DNA of 64,000 bases from Flagellimonas sp. MMG031 (lineage in GTDB: Bacteria; Bacteroidota; Bacteroidia; Flavobacteriales; Flavobacteriaceae). A program made the translations under genes and the position numbers. Where the stretch lies: contig NZ_CP157804.1 in the NCBI RefSeq assembly GCF_040112705.1, positions 560,501-624,500 on the forward strand. Reading direction: 5' to 3'. Within the stretch, counting starts at the first letter, position 1; every line of letters begins with the position of its first letter. The notes beneath the pieces were generated by a model. That model made no database searches. It saw only the letters and a list, made by a program, of their open reading frames with translations, and was not told where the DNA came from. Shown in pieces: positions 1 through 9,550 of this stretch.

Positions 1-743
1 TTCAGTTCCTGCTTTACCTTCAAAATTTTAGCGGTAACGGACTCAAAACTGGTATTGTCCGAGATTTGGACAAACATTTGAAACGAATTGTTGCCCCACT
101 GATCTTCGGCATTCTTGATCCACTCGTTCACGGAAACATATTTATCCCAAGGCATGATAAATTCTGCATCATTGAACGAATTATTGAAGGGGATATCCCC
201 GTACACCGCGGTCACCATCATATCGTATTGGCTGTTCACCTTTACGGTTTTTCCGATGGGGTCTTCATCCCCAAAAAGTGCCTTAGCGGTAGACTCACAT
301 AGCATGATGGAGTTGATTTCGCGAACACCGTCCTTTTCGCCTTTTAATATGTTGAGGTCCAACATGTCGGGAGCCTCACGCTGCATAAAGTTCCCTGTTC
401 TGGAAATGCTGGTTTCTTTATACTTTAGGTATTGGGAAGTGTTCCAAGAGGACATGACCAAATGCTGGAAATTGTCCATATAGCTTTCTCGCAAGGCTTT
501 CTCCAAAGGACGTGGAATAGCGGGCCCTGTGCCCGTTTCACCATTGAATGTCTGCGATTGGAACACTTGCGCTATCTGGTTCTTATGGGTAAAGTAATCG
601 TTATGGCTCAGCTCGTCGTTGATCCACAAACCAATAATCAGGGTAACGGCCATCCCAATGGCCAATCCGCCCACGTTGATGATGGTGTAACCCTTATTCT
701 TTGAAAGGTTCCTCCAAGCTATTTTTAGATAATTCTTGAACAT
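1..743 (-). CDS. MacB/FtsX-type ABC transporter permease, N-terminal part (cut by window edge)
   Basis: The last 247 codons visible on the minus strand begin with MFKNYLKIAWRNLSKNKGYT, the standard N terminus of Bacteroidota MacB_PCD/FtsX permeases, followed by one membrane segment (about residues 20-45) and the start of the large periplasmic MacB_PCD domain. The C-terminal FtsX membrane segments lie beyond position 1. It is the last gene of the TolC-HlyD-ATPase-permease operon read from 6624 leftward and starts 22 bp after the neighbouring permease stops. It resembles that permease in plan but not closely in sequence, so the exporter may use two different permease chains or two permeases sharing one ATPase. 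The substrate cannot be told. Confidence 0.88.
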   Translation of the reverse strand, partial: MFKNYLKIAWRNLSKNKGYTIINVGGLAIGMAVTLIIGLWINDELSHNDYFTHKNQIAQVFQSQTFNGETGTGPAIPRPLEKALRESYMDNFQHLVMSSWNTSQYLKYKETSISRTGNFMQREAPDMLDLNILKGEKDGVREINSIMLCESTAKALFGDEDPIGKTVKVNSQYDMMVTAVYGDIPFNNSFNDAEFIMPWDKYVSVNEWIKNAEDQWGNNSFQMFVQISDNTSFESVTAKILKVKQEL

Positions 744-765
744 GGTTTTCGTTTTTTTGATTGAT

Positions 766-3183
766 TTATTCCGTTCGCAAGCCTTTGGTGGGCTTCAAGA
801 GCGCCGCCCCAATGGATTGATAGCTAATGGTTACAATCGCTACGCCGAGCGCTATAAGTGCCGCCAGGGAAAATATTTCCCAGCCTATGTTGATGTGGTA
901 TGCAAATCCTTCCAACCACCGGTTCATCAAATACCAACCAATAGGAATCGCAATTCCGATGGAAATAAGGATCAGCTTTAAAAAATCGAGGGTGAGCAAT
1001 TGGTATATGTTCTTGAACGGTGCTCCCAAAACCCGGCGGATACTGATCTCCTTTCTGCGCTGTTCCACCATAAAGGCCGAGAGGGCAAAAAGTCCCAAAC
1101 AGGCCACAAGAATGGCAAAAAGGGCAAAACTGTTAAAGATGCTTCCCATACGTTGCACATCGGCATGCATTTGGGCGAACTCTTCTTCCAAAAAGGTGTA
1201 GTTCATCGCTTGGTTGGGAATCGTACGGTTCCACACCTGCTCCACCGAGGCCAGTGCTTCTGCAGGATTTCCCTTTTCCAATTTTATGGAAACGGCTCCT
1301 ACATCTTTCCCAATGACCAACGACAATGACGAAATATCCTCTTTTAAAGACTTAAAGTGAAAGTCCTCGATTACCCCAATAATGGTAAATACTTGGCTGT
1401 TATTGTCCAATTTCTTGCCGATGGGATCTTTCAATCCCAGTTCGGAGGCCATTTTGCTGTTGATTACAATGGAGTTGATGGAATCATAGGCATATTCTTT
1501 GGAGAAGTTCCTCCCTTTTTCCAGCTGAATTCCTAGGGTTTCGATATAATCATAATCGACACGCCATTTTTGTGCAGGCACACCCCTTCCGCCATCATCC
1601 TGACCGTCCACCATAAAAGTGTTGCCGTTTCTGCTCCCACCATCAATGGGCAAATAATTGGTGGCTGTTACACTCTTTACTTGCGATAGTCCCTCCAATT
1701 GCTCCTTAAAAGCTTCCATTTTGTTCCCTAAGATGTTGGTTCCTTCCAACACGACCACACGCTCCTTATCATAGCCAAGTTCTTTGCTGACGATAAAATC
1801 CATCTGGCGATAAATGATCAAGGTGCCGATAATCAAAATGACCGAAGTGGTAAATTGAAATATGACCAATCCGCTGCGCAACCTTCCGCTTTTGCTGCCT
1901 ACGCTCAGGGTTCCCTTTAAAACATTTACGGGCCTAAAGGCCGACAAATAGAAAGCGGGGTAGAGCCCTGCCAAAACCCCCACCAAAAGAGCGGCTACAA
2001 GCAGGATGGGAAGAAACCACCATTCGGACAAAGGCAGTTCCATGTTTTTGGCGGCTATTTGGTTGAAGGTAGGGAGTAGCACCCAGGCTAATCCAACACC
2101 CAAAACGAACGAAATGATGCTGAAAATCATCGATTCCGTGAGAAACTGCCCCACCAAATTGTTGCGAAAGGCCCCGATGGTTTTTCGCAACCCCACCTCC
2201 TTGGCCCGATTCGCTGATTTGGCGGTGGAAAGGTTGATGAAGTTGATGATGGCCAACAACAGCACAAAAACGGCAATGGCCGCAAACAGCCAAACAAACT
2301 TAATGTCCCCGTGCTTTAGGCCATCCTGCATTTTAAGGTCGGATTTCAAATAAATATCGGTAACCGGTTGAAGCTTGTATTCCGCTGTTCTCAGCACATC
2401 GATAAAGTCGGCCGAACGCCCTCTTTTTATTTGGGCCGGAATGATATATTTTTCGACAATCAAGGACATTTTCTGTTCCAACGCCGGGATGTCCGTATTC
2501 GGGTTTACCAGTACGTAGGTAAAATAATTCTGGTTGGTCCAATTTTGATTCGTGTCCTCAATGGGCAACAAAAAGTCAAAATCCAAGTGCGAGTTCTCCG
2601 GCACATCTTCCATAATTCCCGTAACCGTGTAAGGCTTGGAGGTATCATTGTCCAAAAAAATGGTCTGCTGCAGGGCATCTCCGTTTGGAAAGTATTTATC
2701 CGCCTTGGAGCGAGACATCACAATACTGCTGGGTCGTGAAAGTGCCGTTTGGGGGTTGCCTTCATCCAGCTGGATTTCCAAGATATCAAAAGCCTCTTGA
2801 TCGGCCAGAATAAAGTCCTCTTCAAAAGTGTTCTCGTTTTGTCCACTTACCCGCATTCCTCTTTTGCCAGCACCAAAAATCTCAATGGTATTGACTTTGC
2901 CCGCCTTGGTGATTTCTGGAAAATCGGATTGGAGCGCATCGGCAAAGGGCAATTGAAAATGGGTGCTCTTCATCACTTCGCCTTGGACCTCTCCTTGAAA
3001 AACCACCCGGTAGATCTGGTCCTTTTTTATATAGTGTTCATCATAACTGATTTCGTTTCGGATAAAAAGAGCGATCAAAAGGCAGGCGGCAATACCTACG
3101 GCAAAGCCTCCAATCTTGATAAACGTGAAGAGCTTGTCCTTTTTAATGGTCCTCCAGGCAATATTTAGGTGGTTTTTGAACAT
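766..3183 (-). CDS. MacB/FtsX-type ABC transporter permease
   Basis: An 805-residue protein with the double FtsX layout typical of Bacteroidota: one N-terminal membrane segment (residues about 20-42, GGFAVGIAACLLIALFI), a periplasmic MacB_PCD domain, three membrane segments around residues 285-435, a second periplasmic domain, and three more near the C terminus (about 675-790). Such permeases pair with a MacB/LolD-type ATPase and move peptides, lipoproteins or toxic compounds out of the inner membrane or periplasm rather than across it. The ATPase lies immediately upstream (3268-3963), with an 84-bp gap holding a small palindromic repeat. Family assignment is firm; the substrate is unknown. 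Confidence 0.92.
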   Translation of the reverse strand: MFKNHLNIAWRTIKKDKLFTFIKIGGFAVGIAACLLIALFIRNEISYDEHYIKKDQIYRVVFQGEVQGEVMKSTHFQLPFADALQSDFPEITKAGKVNTIEIFGAGKRGMRVSGQNENTFEEDFILADQEAFDILEIQLDEGNPQTALSRPSSIVMSRSKADKYFPNGDALQQTIFLDNDTSKPYTVTGIMEDVPENSHLDFDFLLPIEDTNQNWTNQNYFTYVLVNPNTDIPALEQKMSLIVEKYIIPAQIKRGRSADFIDVLRTAEYKLQPVTDIYLKSDLKMQDGLKHGDIKFVWLFAAIAVFVLLLAIINFINLSTAKSANRAKEVGLRKTIGAFRNNLVGQFLTESMIFSIISFVLGVGLAWVLLPTFNQIAAKNMELPLSEWWFLPILLVAALLVGVLAGLYPAFYLSAFRPVNVLKGTLSVGSKSGRLRSGLVIFQFTTSVILIIGTLIIYRQMDFIVSKELGYDKERVVVLEGTNILGNKMEAFKEQLEGLSQVKSVTATNYLPIDGGSRNGNTFMVDGQDDGGRGVPAQKWRVDYDYIETLGIQLEKGRNFSKEYAYDSINSIVINSKMASELGLKDPIGKKLDNNSQVFTIIGVIEDFHFKSLKEDISSLSLVIGKDVGAVSIKLEKGNPAEALASVEQVWNRTIPNQAMNYTFLEEEFAQMHADVQRMGSIFNSFALFAILVACLGLFALSAFMVEQRRKEISIRRVLGAPFKNIYQLLTLDFLKLILISIGIAIPIGWYLMNRWLEGFAYHINIGWEIFSLAALIALGVAIVTISYQSIGAALLKPTKGLRTE

Positions 3184-3211
3184 CTGATTGATTTGATTGT
3201 TTTTTGATTGA

Positions 3212-3254
3212 CCCTTGGCTTCGACTACGCGCTCGGCAGAACTCGCTCAGGGCT
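3212..3254. repeat. Intergenic palindromic repeat of the CTTCGACT/GCTCAGGG type
   Basis: Between the ATPase and permease genes lies a GC-richer stretch reading CCCTTGGCTTCGACTACGCG followed by CTCGGCAGAACTCGCTCAGGG. Read on the minus strand it contains CCCTGAGCGAG and GAGCGCGTAGTCGAAG, two partial copies of a CCCTGAGCG-AGTCGAAGGG palindrome. I recall this motif as a scattered intergenic repeat in flavobacterial genomes, but copy number cannot be checked here. It interrupts an operon and could act as an mRNA-stabilising or attenuating hairpin. Confidence 0.5.
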
Positions 3255-3267
3255 GGTGAATAAACTC

Positions 3268-3963
3268 CTATACCATGCTTTTCAATGGTTTGTTTTGGCT
3301 TTCTGTTACAATTTGCCCGTCAAACAGGTTGATTACCCTGTGGGCGTAATGTGAATCATGATCGGAGTGGGTCACCATTACGATGGTAGTTCCTTCTTGG
3401 TTGAGTTCCGTTAACAGGTTCATCACCTCAATTCCGTTTTTGGAATCTAGGTTACCTGTGGGCTCATCCGCCAGGATCAGTTTTGGGTTCGTCACAACGG
3501 CTCTGGCAATGGCCACTCTCTGTTGTTGACCTCCAGACAGCTGTTGTGGAAAGTGCTTTTCCCTATGGGCGATTTTCATGCGCTCGAGTACCTTTTGTAC
3601 TTTTTCCCTGCGCTCTGCCTTGTTCATTTTAAGGTAGATCAAGGGCAGTTCTACATTTTCGAATACGGTGAGCTCATCGATCAGGTTAAAGCTTTGGAAC
3701 ACAAAGCCCAAATTTCCTTTTCTCAACTGGGTGCGTTGGCTTTCTTTGAGTCCGCCCACTTCGTGGCCCGCAAAGTTATAGCTCCCTTCAGTAGGGTTGT
3801 CCAGCATACCGATAATGTTCAACAAGGTTGATTTTCCGCAACCGGACGGTCCCATAATGGCCACGAATTCGCCTTCTTCCACTTTGAGGTTCACCCCGTT
3901 GAGGGCCAAGGTCTCTACCTCCTCGGTGCGGAAGCTTTTTTTAAGGTTAGTAATCTGTATCAT
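3268..3963 (-). CDS. ABC transporter ATP-binding protein, MacB/LolD type
   Basis: A 231-residue ATPase with every expected motif: Walker A GPSGCGKST (about 38-46), Q-loop in FVFQSFNLIDELTV, signature LSGGQQQRVAIARA (about 142-155), Walker B LILADEPTGNLD, and the H-loop MVTHSDHD. The spacing and the NLID insertion are those of the MacB/LolD/FtsE-like class that works with FtsX-fold permeases. It lies between the HlyD-type adaptor gene (59 bp upstream) and the permeases, so it should power the tripartite exporter encoded by this operon. Confidence 0.95.
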   Translation of the reverse strand: MIQITNLKKSFRTEEVETLALNGVNLKVEEGEFVAIMGPSGCGKSTLLNIIGMLDNPTEGSYNFAGHEVGGLKESQRTQLRKGNLGFVFQSFNLIDELTVFENVELPLIYLKMNKAERREKVQKVLERMKIAHREKHFPQQLSGGQQQRVAIARAVVTNPKLILADEPTGNLDSKNGIEVMNLLTELNQEGTTIVMVTHSDHDSHYAHRVINLFDGQIVTESQNKPLKSMV

Positions 3964-4022
3964 TTTTTGATGGTTGTTTTATAAAGACTATTCTATTTTA
4001 AGGATTGTTACAATTATATGGG

Positions 4023-5273
4023 TCATTGGAGCACGATTCGTTCCGCATCACCAAAACTGTCGTAGTTGCTAGTAATCACCTGTTCCCCGGGTTGAAGGCC
4101 CTCCAAGACCTCATAATATCTTGAGTTTTGCTTGCCCAAACGTACATTTCGTTTGATGGCCTCGTCCCCGTTGGGGTTGACCACAAATACCCATTGGCCC
4201 CCGGTACTCTGGAAGAAACCGCCCTTGGGCAACAATAAAGCATCGTTGGATTCGCCTAGCTGCAGTCGAATATTGTAACTCTGACCTGCACGGATGGTCT
4301 CAGGCCTGTCGTCCACAAAAACCAAATCTACACGGAACCTACCGTTCCTAACTTCGGGGTATACTTTGCGTAATCGCAGTTTGTATTCGTTGCCGTTGCG
4401 TTCCAAGACTGCCGAAAGATCTCTTTTTACCCTATCGATATAATGCTCATCAATATCGGCCTCGATCTTAAAATCGGTCAGTACGTTGATCTGTCCAATA
4501 CGTTGGCCCTGGGATATGTTTTGACCGATTTCTGCGTCCAAAAAGCCCAACTGTCCGTCTGCTGGGGCCCGAACGTTCAAGTGATCCAAACGCTCGTACA
4601 CCATGGACAAGGTTTTTTGCATCCTATCCAAGTCGGCATCCAAGCCTTTGAGTGAGGTTTCCCGCAGCTCATCGTCCTGCTCGGTCTGCAGTTTCACAAT
4701 TTCATATTGCTTTTTGGCCAGTTCATAGTTTTCTTTGGACAGTAAATAGGCCTCTTTGGAAATCAATTCGTCCTGGTACAGCTCCTCGTTCTGTTCGTAG
4801 TTCCGCTTCAACCGTTGCAAATCATACTCGGCAGTGGCCAAAGACCGTCTTCCCTCCACTTGGCGGGAATCGAAAGTAAGTTTAGTGGAGCGTAAATCGT
4901 TTTGCTTGAGTGCCAAATTGCTCTCACTTGCCAAAATTTGCTCATAAAGGACCATGTTCTCCAACTTCAGGATAATGTCCCCTTTTTTGACCATCGAGCC
5001 CTCCTCTATCAATTTTTCGGAAACCCTTCCGCCCTCGTAGGCATCCATATAAATGGTTGCAATCGGGGCCACGTTGCCATTAATGGTGATATAGTCATCA
5101 AACTTTCCATCGGTCACCGTGGAAATCGACAAACGTTCCTTTTCCGTTCTGAAAGTGGACACCGAACTGGCAAAAATCAATTTGTAGCCCACAAACAACA
5201 GCAATATCCCTAGTGCGATATATCCATAATGCTTGGGTTGTAGTCCTTTTTTCTTTTCTAATTGTATATCCAT
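4023..5273 (-). CDS. HlyD/MacA-type periplasmic adaptor protein
   Basis: A 416-residue membrane-fusion protein. Residues about 15-34 form a single N-terminal membrane anchor (YIALGILLLFVGYKLIF). There follow a lipoyl half-motif (GGRVSEKLIEEGSMVKKGDIIL), a long alpha-helical hairpin (about 105-220, rich in E, L, K and Q), the second lipoyl half (LNVRAPADGQLGFLDAEIGQ), and beta-barrel and membrane-proximal domains ending QVITSNYDSFGDAERIV. It would bridge the inner-membrane ABC permease to the TolC-like outer-membrane channel encoded 8 bp upstream. Confidence 0.93.
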   Translation of the reverse strand: MDIQLEKKKGLQPKHYGYIALGILLLFVGYKLIFASSVSTFRTEKERLSISTVTDGKFDDYITINGNVAPIATIYMDAYEGGRVSEKLIEEGSMVKKGDIILKLENMVLYEQILASESNLALKQNDLRSTKLTFDSRQVEGRRSLATAEYDLQRLKRNYEQNEELYQDELISKEAYLLSKENYELAKKQYEIVKLQTEQDDELRETSLKGLDADLDRMQKTLSMVYERLDHLNVRAPADGQLGFLDAEIGQNISQGQRIGQINVLTDFKIEADIDEHYIDRVKRDLSAVLERNGNEYKLRLRKVYPEVRNGRFRVDLVFVDDRPETIRAGQSYNIRLQLGESNDALLLPKGGFFQSTGGQWVFVVNPNGDEAIKRNVRLGKQNSRYYEVLEGLQPGEQVITSNYDSFGDAERIVLQ

Positions 5274-5281
5274 GGTCGTTG

Positions 5282-6624
5282 TTAGTTGATATTAAAAATG
5301 GGCAGACCTCTATAAAAATCCAGTGTGCTATTATTGACCCGCAATCGGAGCTGGGCCTGTAAATTTTGATTTTGTGCGGTTGCGAACAAGTTTTTGGACT
5401 GTCTAAGTTCGATAGCGTTTATCATTCCCTTTTCGTAGCGTTTTTGAGCAATGGCAAAGGCAAGGGCCTGAGACTCCATTCCCTTTTGCGTTGTACCGTC
5501 TCCGCCATCAAAGCTTCGTGCTCTTGCACCAATTGTTGAATAATCTGATATAGCTCCTGCTCGGTAATTTTGGCATTGTTCTTTGCTCTTTCCAAAGCTA
5601 TTTTCTGTTGCTTCACCCGGGAACGGCTGGCCCATCCACCAAATATTGGAACGTTCAGGGAAGCCCCAATAAATTTGAAGGTATTGTCACGTATTTGGTC
5701 CCTAAAAGGAATGGTAGTGCCCAAAGAGTCCCTTATGGTTTCAAAGTATCCGGTGCCGATTCCCCCCTGCAAGCTAATGGAAGGGTAAAGACCGCCTCGC
5801 GTTGCCGATAATTGTTTTGTTGCGGCCTTTACCCGAAATTCTTGTGCCTTTATCGACGGCATAAAATCTTTGGCGGCAACAAATATGGAGTCCGAAACCA
5901 TAGCTTCAGTCTTTTCAAAAGAACCTGCCGCGATAAGTTCAGGCTGCAATTTGATATCGTTTTGGCCCTCAATGTTCATGGCTTGCAACAAGGTAAGCTT
6001 TGCCGCTTTCAACCTGTTCTCATTTTGGGTTAACGCTAAGCTGTCCGCATACAACAAGGATTCTGCCTCATATAAATCGGCCCCTGCCATCACCCCGAGT
6101 TCCACCTGCTTTTTGACCAAATCGTAATTGGTCTGGGATATTTGTACCTGCTCCTTCGCGATGTCGATAAGCCCTTGGATAAATTGGATGTCGTAATAGG
6201 CAGACATGACCCTAAAAGCCAATAAATACTTCTGCTGAAGACTTTCTTCTTGGGTCGCCTTGTACAAAAACTTAGAAGCCTTGATATTGTTTATTTTTTG
6301 GAACCCCTGAAAAAGGTCGAAGGACGATTGTAGGGAATAATTGTTGGAGAAGAATTCAGTATTCACAAAACTGTTGTTCTCTGGGTTGATCGATCTACCA
6401 AAATTTATGCTGTAATCGGCAAACCCGTTGATTATGGGCAACAGATTGCGGACAGATTGGCGATAGGACTCCTTGTTTGAATCAGTGTTCAGCTCAAAGT
6501 CATTGATTTGGAGATTGTTTTTTATGGCGTAGGCCACGCACTCATCCAATGTCCAGACTTGCTGAGCCGACACCACCGCGGATGCAAATAAAAGTAATGT
6601 TGTTATGTATGTTTTTAAATTCAT
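5282..6624 (-). pseudogene. TolC-family outer-membrane efflux protein, broken by a frameshift
   Basis: From ATG at 6624 (MNLKTYITTLLLFASAVVSA, a signal peptide) the frame gives two OEP repeats up to ETVQRKRE and then runs out of frame into SLRPLPLPLLKNATKRE and stops at 5422. The missing C terminus, ESQALAFAIAQKRYEKGMIN to LDFYRGLPIFNIN, is intact in the next frame and ends at 5282. A one-base loss near 5477 explains it: one extra T would give GAA TTG GAG TCT and restore the family pattern. Either the channel is inactivated, it is expressed through frameshifting, or the read is in error. It is the promoter-proximal gene of the export operon. An ATG at 6654 is in frame but gives a poorer signal peptide. 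Confidence 0.85.
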
Positions 6625-6826
6625 AGTGATTTCCTGTGCCAAACTACTTTCCATTCTTATGCCAAAATATTTTTTGTCTGATAATCAGGTGTTTATGTGT
6701 AATTCCATATAAAATAATCCTTGCAGGTGTAAAAATTTTGTACAAAAAATGTCCAAATATTTTACAGTGACGCGGAGCGTATCCCTGCAATTTGTAGTTT
6801 TAACCATCACCAAGAACAAAACACCC

Positions 6827-8191
6827 ATGGTCGATGCCCATATTTTAGTGGTCGATGATAACAAAAGTGTACTGAGCGCTTTGGAGATCCTCCTTCAGTT
6901 TGAATACAAAAGTGTGCAGACCATTTTTAACCCGAACCAGATTTCCTCTTTCCCAAATCTCGAGGATATTGACATTGTGTTGTTGGACATGAACTTTTCC
7001 GCCGGGGTGAATACGGGAAACGAAGGGTTGTATTGGCTCAATGAAATCAAAAAGAGGTCTCCCCATACTTCCGTGATTATGATGACCGCCTACGGAGCGG
7101 TGGACCTTGCCGTGAGGGCCCTCAAACAAGGCGCTTCCGATTTTGTGCTCAAACCTTGGAACAACGAGCGTTTGATGACCACGGTAAAATCTGCCTACGA
7201 ACTGAGAAAATCCAAGCAGGAAATCCACAACCTGAAGAAAAAGGAGAACAATTTAAAGCAGGTCATCAACGAGGGGCGAAATTACATCATCGGTAAATCC
7301 AAAGCATTGACCACCGTGCTCAACTTGGTGGCCAAGGTAGCCAAGACAGATGTAAATGTCTTGATTACAGGGGAAAACGGTACGGGAAAGGAATTGATTG
7401 CTCGGGAACTGCACCGTTTATCTACCCGGAAGGACGAGGTTTTTATTGGGGTGGATATGGGGTCCATTGCCGAAAATCTGTTCGAGAGTGAACTTTTTGG
7501 GCATACCAAAGGCTCTTTCACCGATGCCAAGGAAGATAGGGCGGGCAAATTTGAGGCCGCCCACCAAGGCAGTCTTTTTTTGGATGAAATTGGGAACCTT
7601 TCATTACAAATGCAGGCCAAACTCTTGTCGTCCATCCAAAATAAATCAGTAGTTCGCGTAGGGTCCAACAAACCTATCAATGTGGATATTCGTTTGATTT
7701 GTGCCACCAATTGCAATCTGGAGCAAATGGTTGCCGATGGACTGTTCCGGGAGGATTTGCTGTACCGCATCAACACCATCCACATAGAAGTGCCGCCTTT
7801 GCGAGAACGTGATGATGATATTTTGGTACTTGCCGATTTTTTCCTGAAAAAGTTTGCCCATAAATACGATAAAAGCGGTTTGCGGATGAACCAATTGGCC
7901 CAAGAAAAGCTGATGGAGTACCCTTGGCCCGGAAACATACGGGAATTGCAGCATACCATGGAACGTGCCGTAATCCTCTCAGATGGTAGTGTGCTGAAAC
8001 CCTCCGATTTTTTATTGCATGCCAAGCCCATGCAATCCATGGACAGTGAACCCATGACCCTAAATGAAATGGAACAACAGATGATTCTAAGGGCATTGGA
8101 ACAAAACGAGGGCAATTACAGTGCCGCGGCCGAACAATTGGGCATTTCAAGGCAAACACTCTACAACAAGTTGAAGAAAAAGAACGACTGA
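6827..8191 (+). CDS. Sigma-54-dependent response regulator (NtrC family)
   Basis: A 454-residue three-domain regulator. The receiver domain has phospho-acceptor D54 in VVLLDMNFSAG and K in FVLKPW. The AAA+ domain has Walker A GENGTGKE, Walker B LFLDEIGN and arginine-finger region. The C-terminal Fis-type helix-turn-helix is NYSAAAEQLGISRQTLYNKL. The sigma-54-contacting loop reads GSFTDA rather than GAFTGA. I start at 6827 (MVDAHILVVDDN); the open frame reaches an ATG at 6749, but those 26 extra residues precede the receiver fold. It overlaps the kinase gene by one base (TGATG) and is divergent from the efflux operon, which it probably controls. Confidence 0.93.
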   Translation: MVDAHILVVDDNKSVLSALEILLQFEYKSVQTIFNPNQISSFPNLEDIDIVLLDMNFSAGVNTGNEGLYWLNEIKKRSPHTSVIMMTAYGAVDLAVRALKQGASDFVLKPWNNERLMTTVKSAYELRKSKQEIHNLKKKENNLKQVINEGRNYIIGKSKALTTVLNLVAKVAKTDVNVLITGENGTGKELIARELHRLSTRKDEVFIGVDMGSIAENLFESELFGHTKGSFTDAKEDRAGKFEAAHQGSLFLDEIGNLSLQMQAKLLSSIQNKSVVRVGSNKPINVDIRLICATNCNLEQMVADGLFREDLLYRINTIHIEVPPLRERDDDILVLADFFLKKFAHKYDKSGLRMNQLAQEKLMEYPWPGNIRELQHTMERAVILSDGSVLKPSDFLLHAKPMQSMDSEPMTLNEMEQQMILRALEQNEGNYSAAAEQLGISRQTLYNKLKKKND

Positions 8192-9543
8192 TGGCGAGCA
8201 GAAATTTTTACATCCAGCTCATTGTCCGCGTAGTGTTTCTCACTCTTACGGCCATCGCCATGGCCTTTTCATTGGCCTACCTTTGGTACTTTACCATGGG
8301 GGTTTGTGCGCTTGCCTTGGTAATACAGGTGTTTTCCCTAATCACCTTTATCAACAGGACCAATAGGAAAATTGCCTACTTTTTTGATGCCATCAAGAAC
8401 GAAGATTTTACATTGCGCTTTCCTGAGAGCGTTACCATAGAGTCCTTTAAGGAACTCAACCGTAGCCTGAATCGGGTGAACGGCTTGATCCATGAGGTCC
8501 ATTTGCAGTTGCAGATACGGGAACAATACTATCAGGAAATTTTGAAGCAGGCCAGTATCGGGATTATGACCTTCAACGCAAAAGGACACATCCTCTTTGC
8601 CAACCCCACCTTGGAGCAGTTGTTGGACTACACGCCCCTCAACCACATCAAACAGCTAAAACAAGTAGATGAAAAACTCTACGAAATCTTCAAGGATTTT
8701 AAACCCTTTCAGCGAAAGCTGTTTCAACTGTCCAACGAAAGGGAACAGACCCAATTGGCCTTGAAGTCGTCGCCCTTAAAACTGGACGGGCAGGAGCTGC
8801 TATTGGTGGTGGCACAGGATATTCACAAGGAACTGGACGAAAAGGAAACCGAGTCTTGGGTGCGTCTTATCCGGGTGCTCACGCATGAAATTATGAACAC
8901 TATTACCCCGATTACCTCAATATCCGACTCCATCATCAAATATTATCGCAAGGGAAGCAAGATCACGCCCTTGGAGGAATTGGAAGAGAGCCAGATAAAA
9001 AATACGCTCAAAGGCTTGGAGGTGATCAAGGAACAAGGTGGCGATTTGATGGATTTTGTGCAATCCTATAGAAGTCTGCTGCATGTACCGGACCCCAACA
9101 AAATCCTTGTAAAAGGGAAAGCACTTCTGGATAAGATAGATGTGCTTATGTCCGCTCGGCTCACCGATGGCAACAGTGCATTTAAAACGGTATGCAATCC
9201 GGAAAACCTTGAATTTTATATTGATGAAAAACAGATTTCCCAAGTATTGATCAATTTGGCGAAAAACGCATTGCAATCTGTGGAAAACACCGAAAACGGT
9301 AAGGTGCTGATAGTGGCCGGAACCGATGAAAACGGCTCTAAATTTATTGATGTGATAGATAATGGCCCTGGCATCCCGCCCGAGGTAATGGACGAAATTT
9401 TTGTGCCCTTCTTCACCACCAAAAGCGAGGGAACCGGTATTGGATTAAGTCTTTCCAAACGAGTTATGCAACTTCATGGTGGAGGCATACAAGTACGTTC
9501 CGTACCCCATAAAGAAACGGTTTTCCGACTTACCTTTGCCTAA
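8191..9543 (+). CDS. Membrane sensor histidine kinase
   Basis: A 450-residue kinase with two N-terminal membrane segments (about 10-58) separated by almost no periplasmic loop, a HAMP-like linker, a PAS-like region (about 110-200), a phospho-acceptor helix with H232 (RVLTHEIMNTITPI), and a HATPase_c domain with N box (QVLINLAKNALQSV), G1 box DNGPGIP, F box VPFFTTK and G2 box GTGIGLSLSKR. With so short a periplasmic part it probably senses a membrane or cytoplasmic cue. Translationally coupled to the preceding sigma-54 regulator, it should be its cognate kinase. Confidence 0.93.
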   Translation: MASRNFYIQLIVRVVFLTLTAIAMAFSLAYLWYFTMGVCALALVIQVFSLITFINRTNRKIAYFFDAIKNEDFTLRFPESVTIESFKELNRSLNRVNGLIHEVHLQLQIREQYYQEILKQASIGIMTFNAKGHILFANPTLEQLLDYTPLNHIKQLKQVDEKLYEIFKDFKPFQRKLFQLSNEREQTQLALKSSPLKLDGQELLLVVAQDIHKELDEKETESWVRLIRVLTHEIMNTITPITSISDSIIKYYRKGSKITPLEELEESQIKNTLKGLEVIKEQGGDLMDFVQSYRSLLHVPDPNKILVKGKALLDKIDVLMSARLTDGNSAFKTVCNPENLEFYIDEKQISQVLINLAKNALQSVENTENGKVLIVAGTDENGSKFIDVIDNGPGIPPEVMDEIFVPFFTTKSEGTGIGLSLSKRVMQLHGGGIQVRSVPHKETVFRLTFA

Positions 9544-9550
9544 TCTTGTT

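Noticed and set aside
6625..6690. Possible sigma-54 promoters in front of the TolC operon (TGGCATAAGAATGGAA and TGGCACAGGAAATCAC on the minus strand)
   Set aside because: The -24 halves are good, but neither has GC at the required ten-base distance (GA and CA instead), so they fail the core rule.
6749..6826. 26-codon N-terminal extension of the first response regulator
   Set aside because: The receiver fold begins at MVDAHILVVDDN; the extra residues are not part of the family and no strong promoter supports them.
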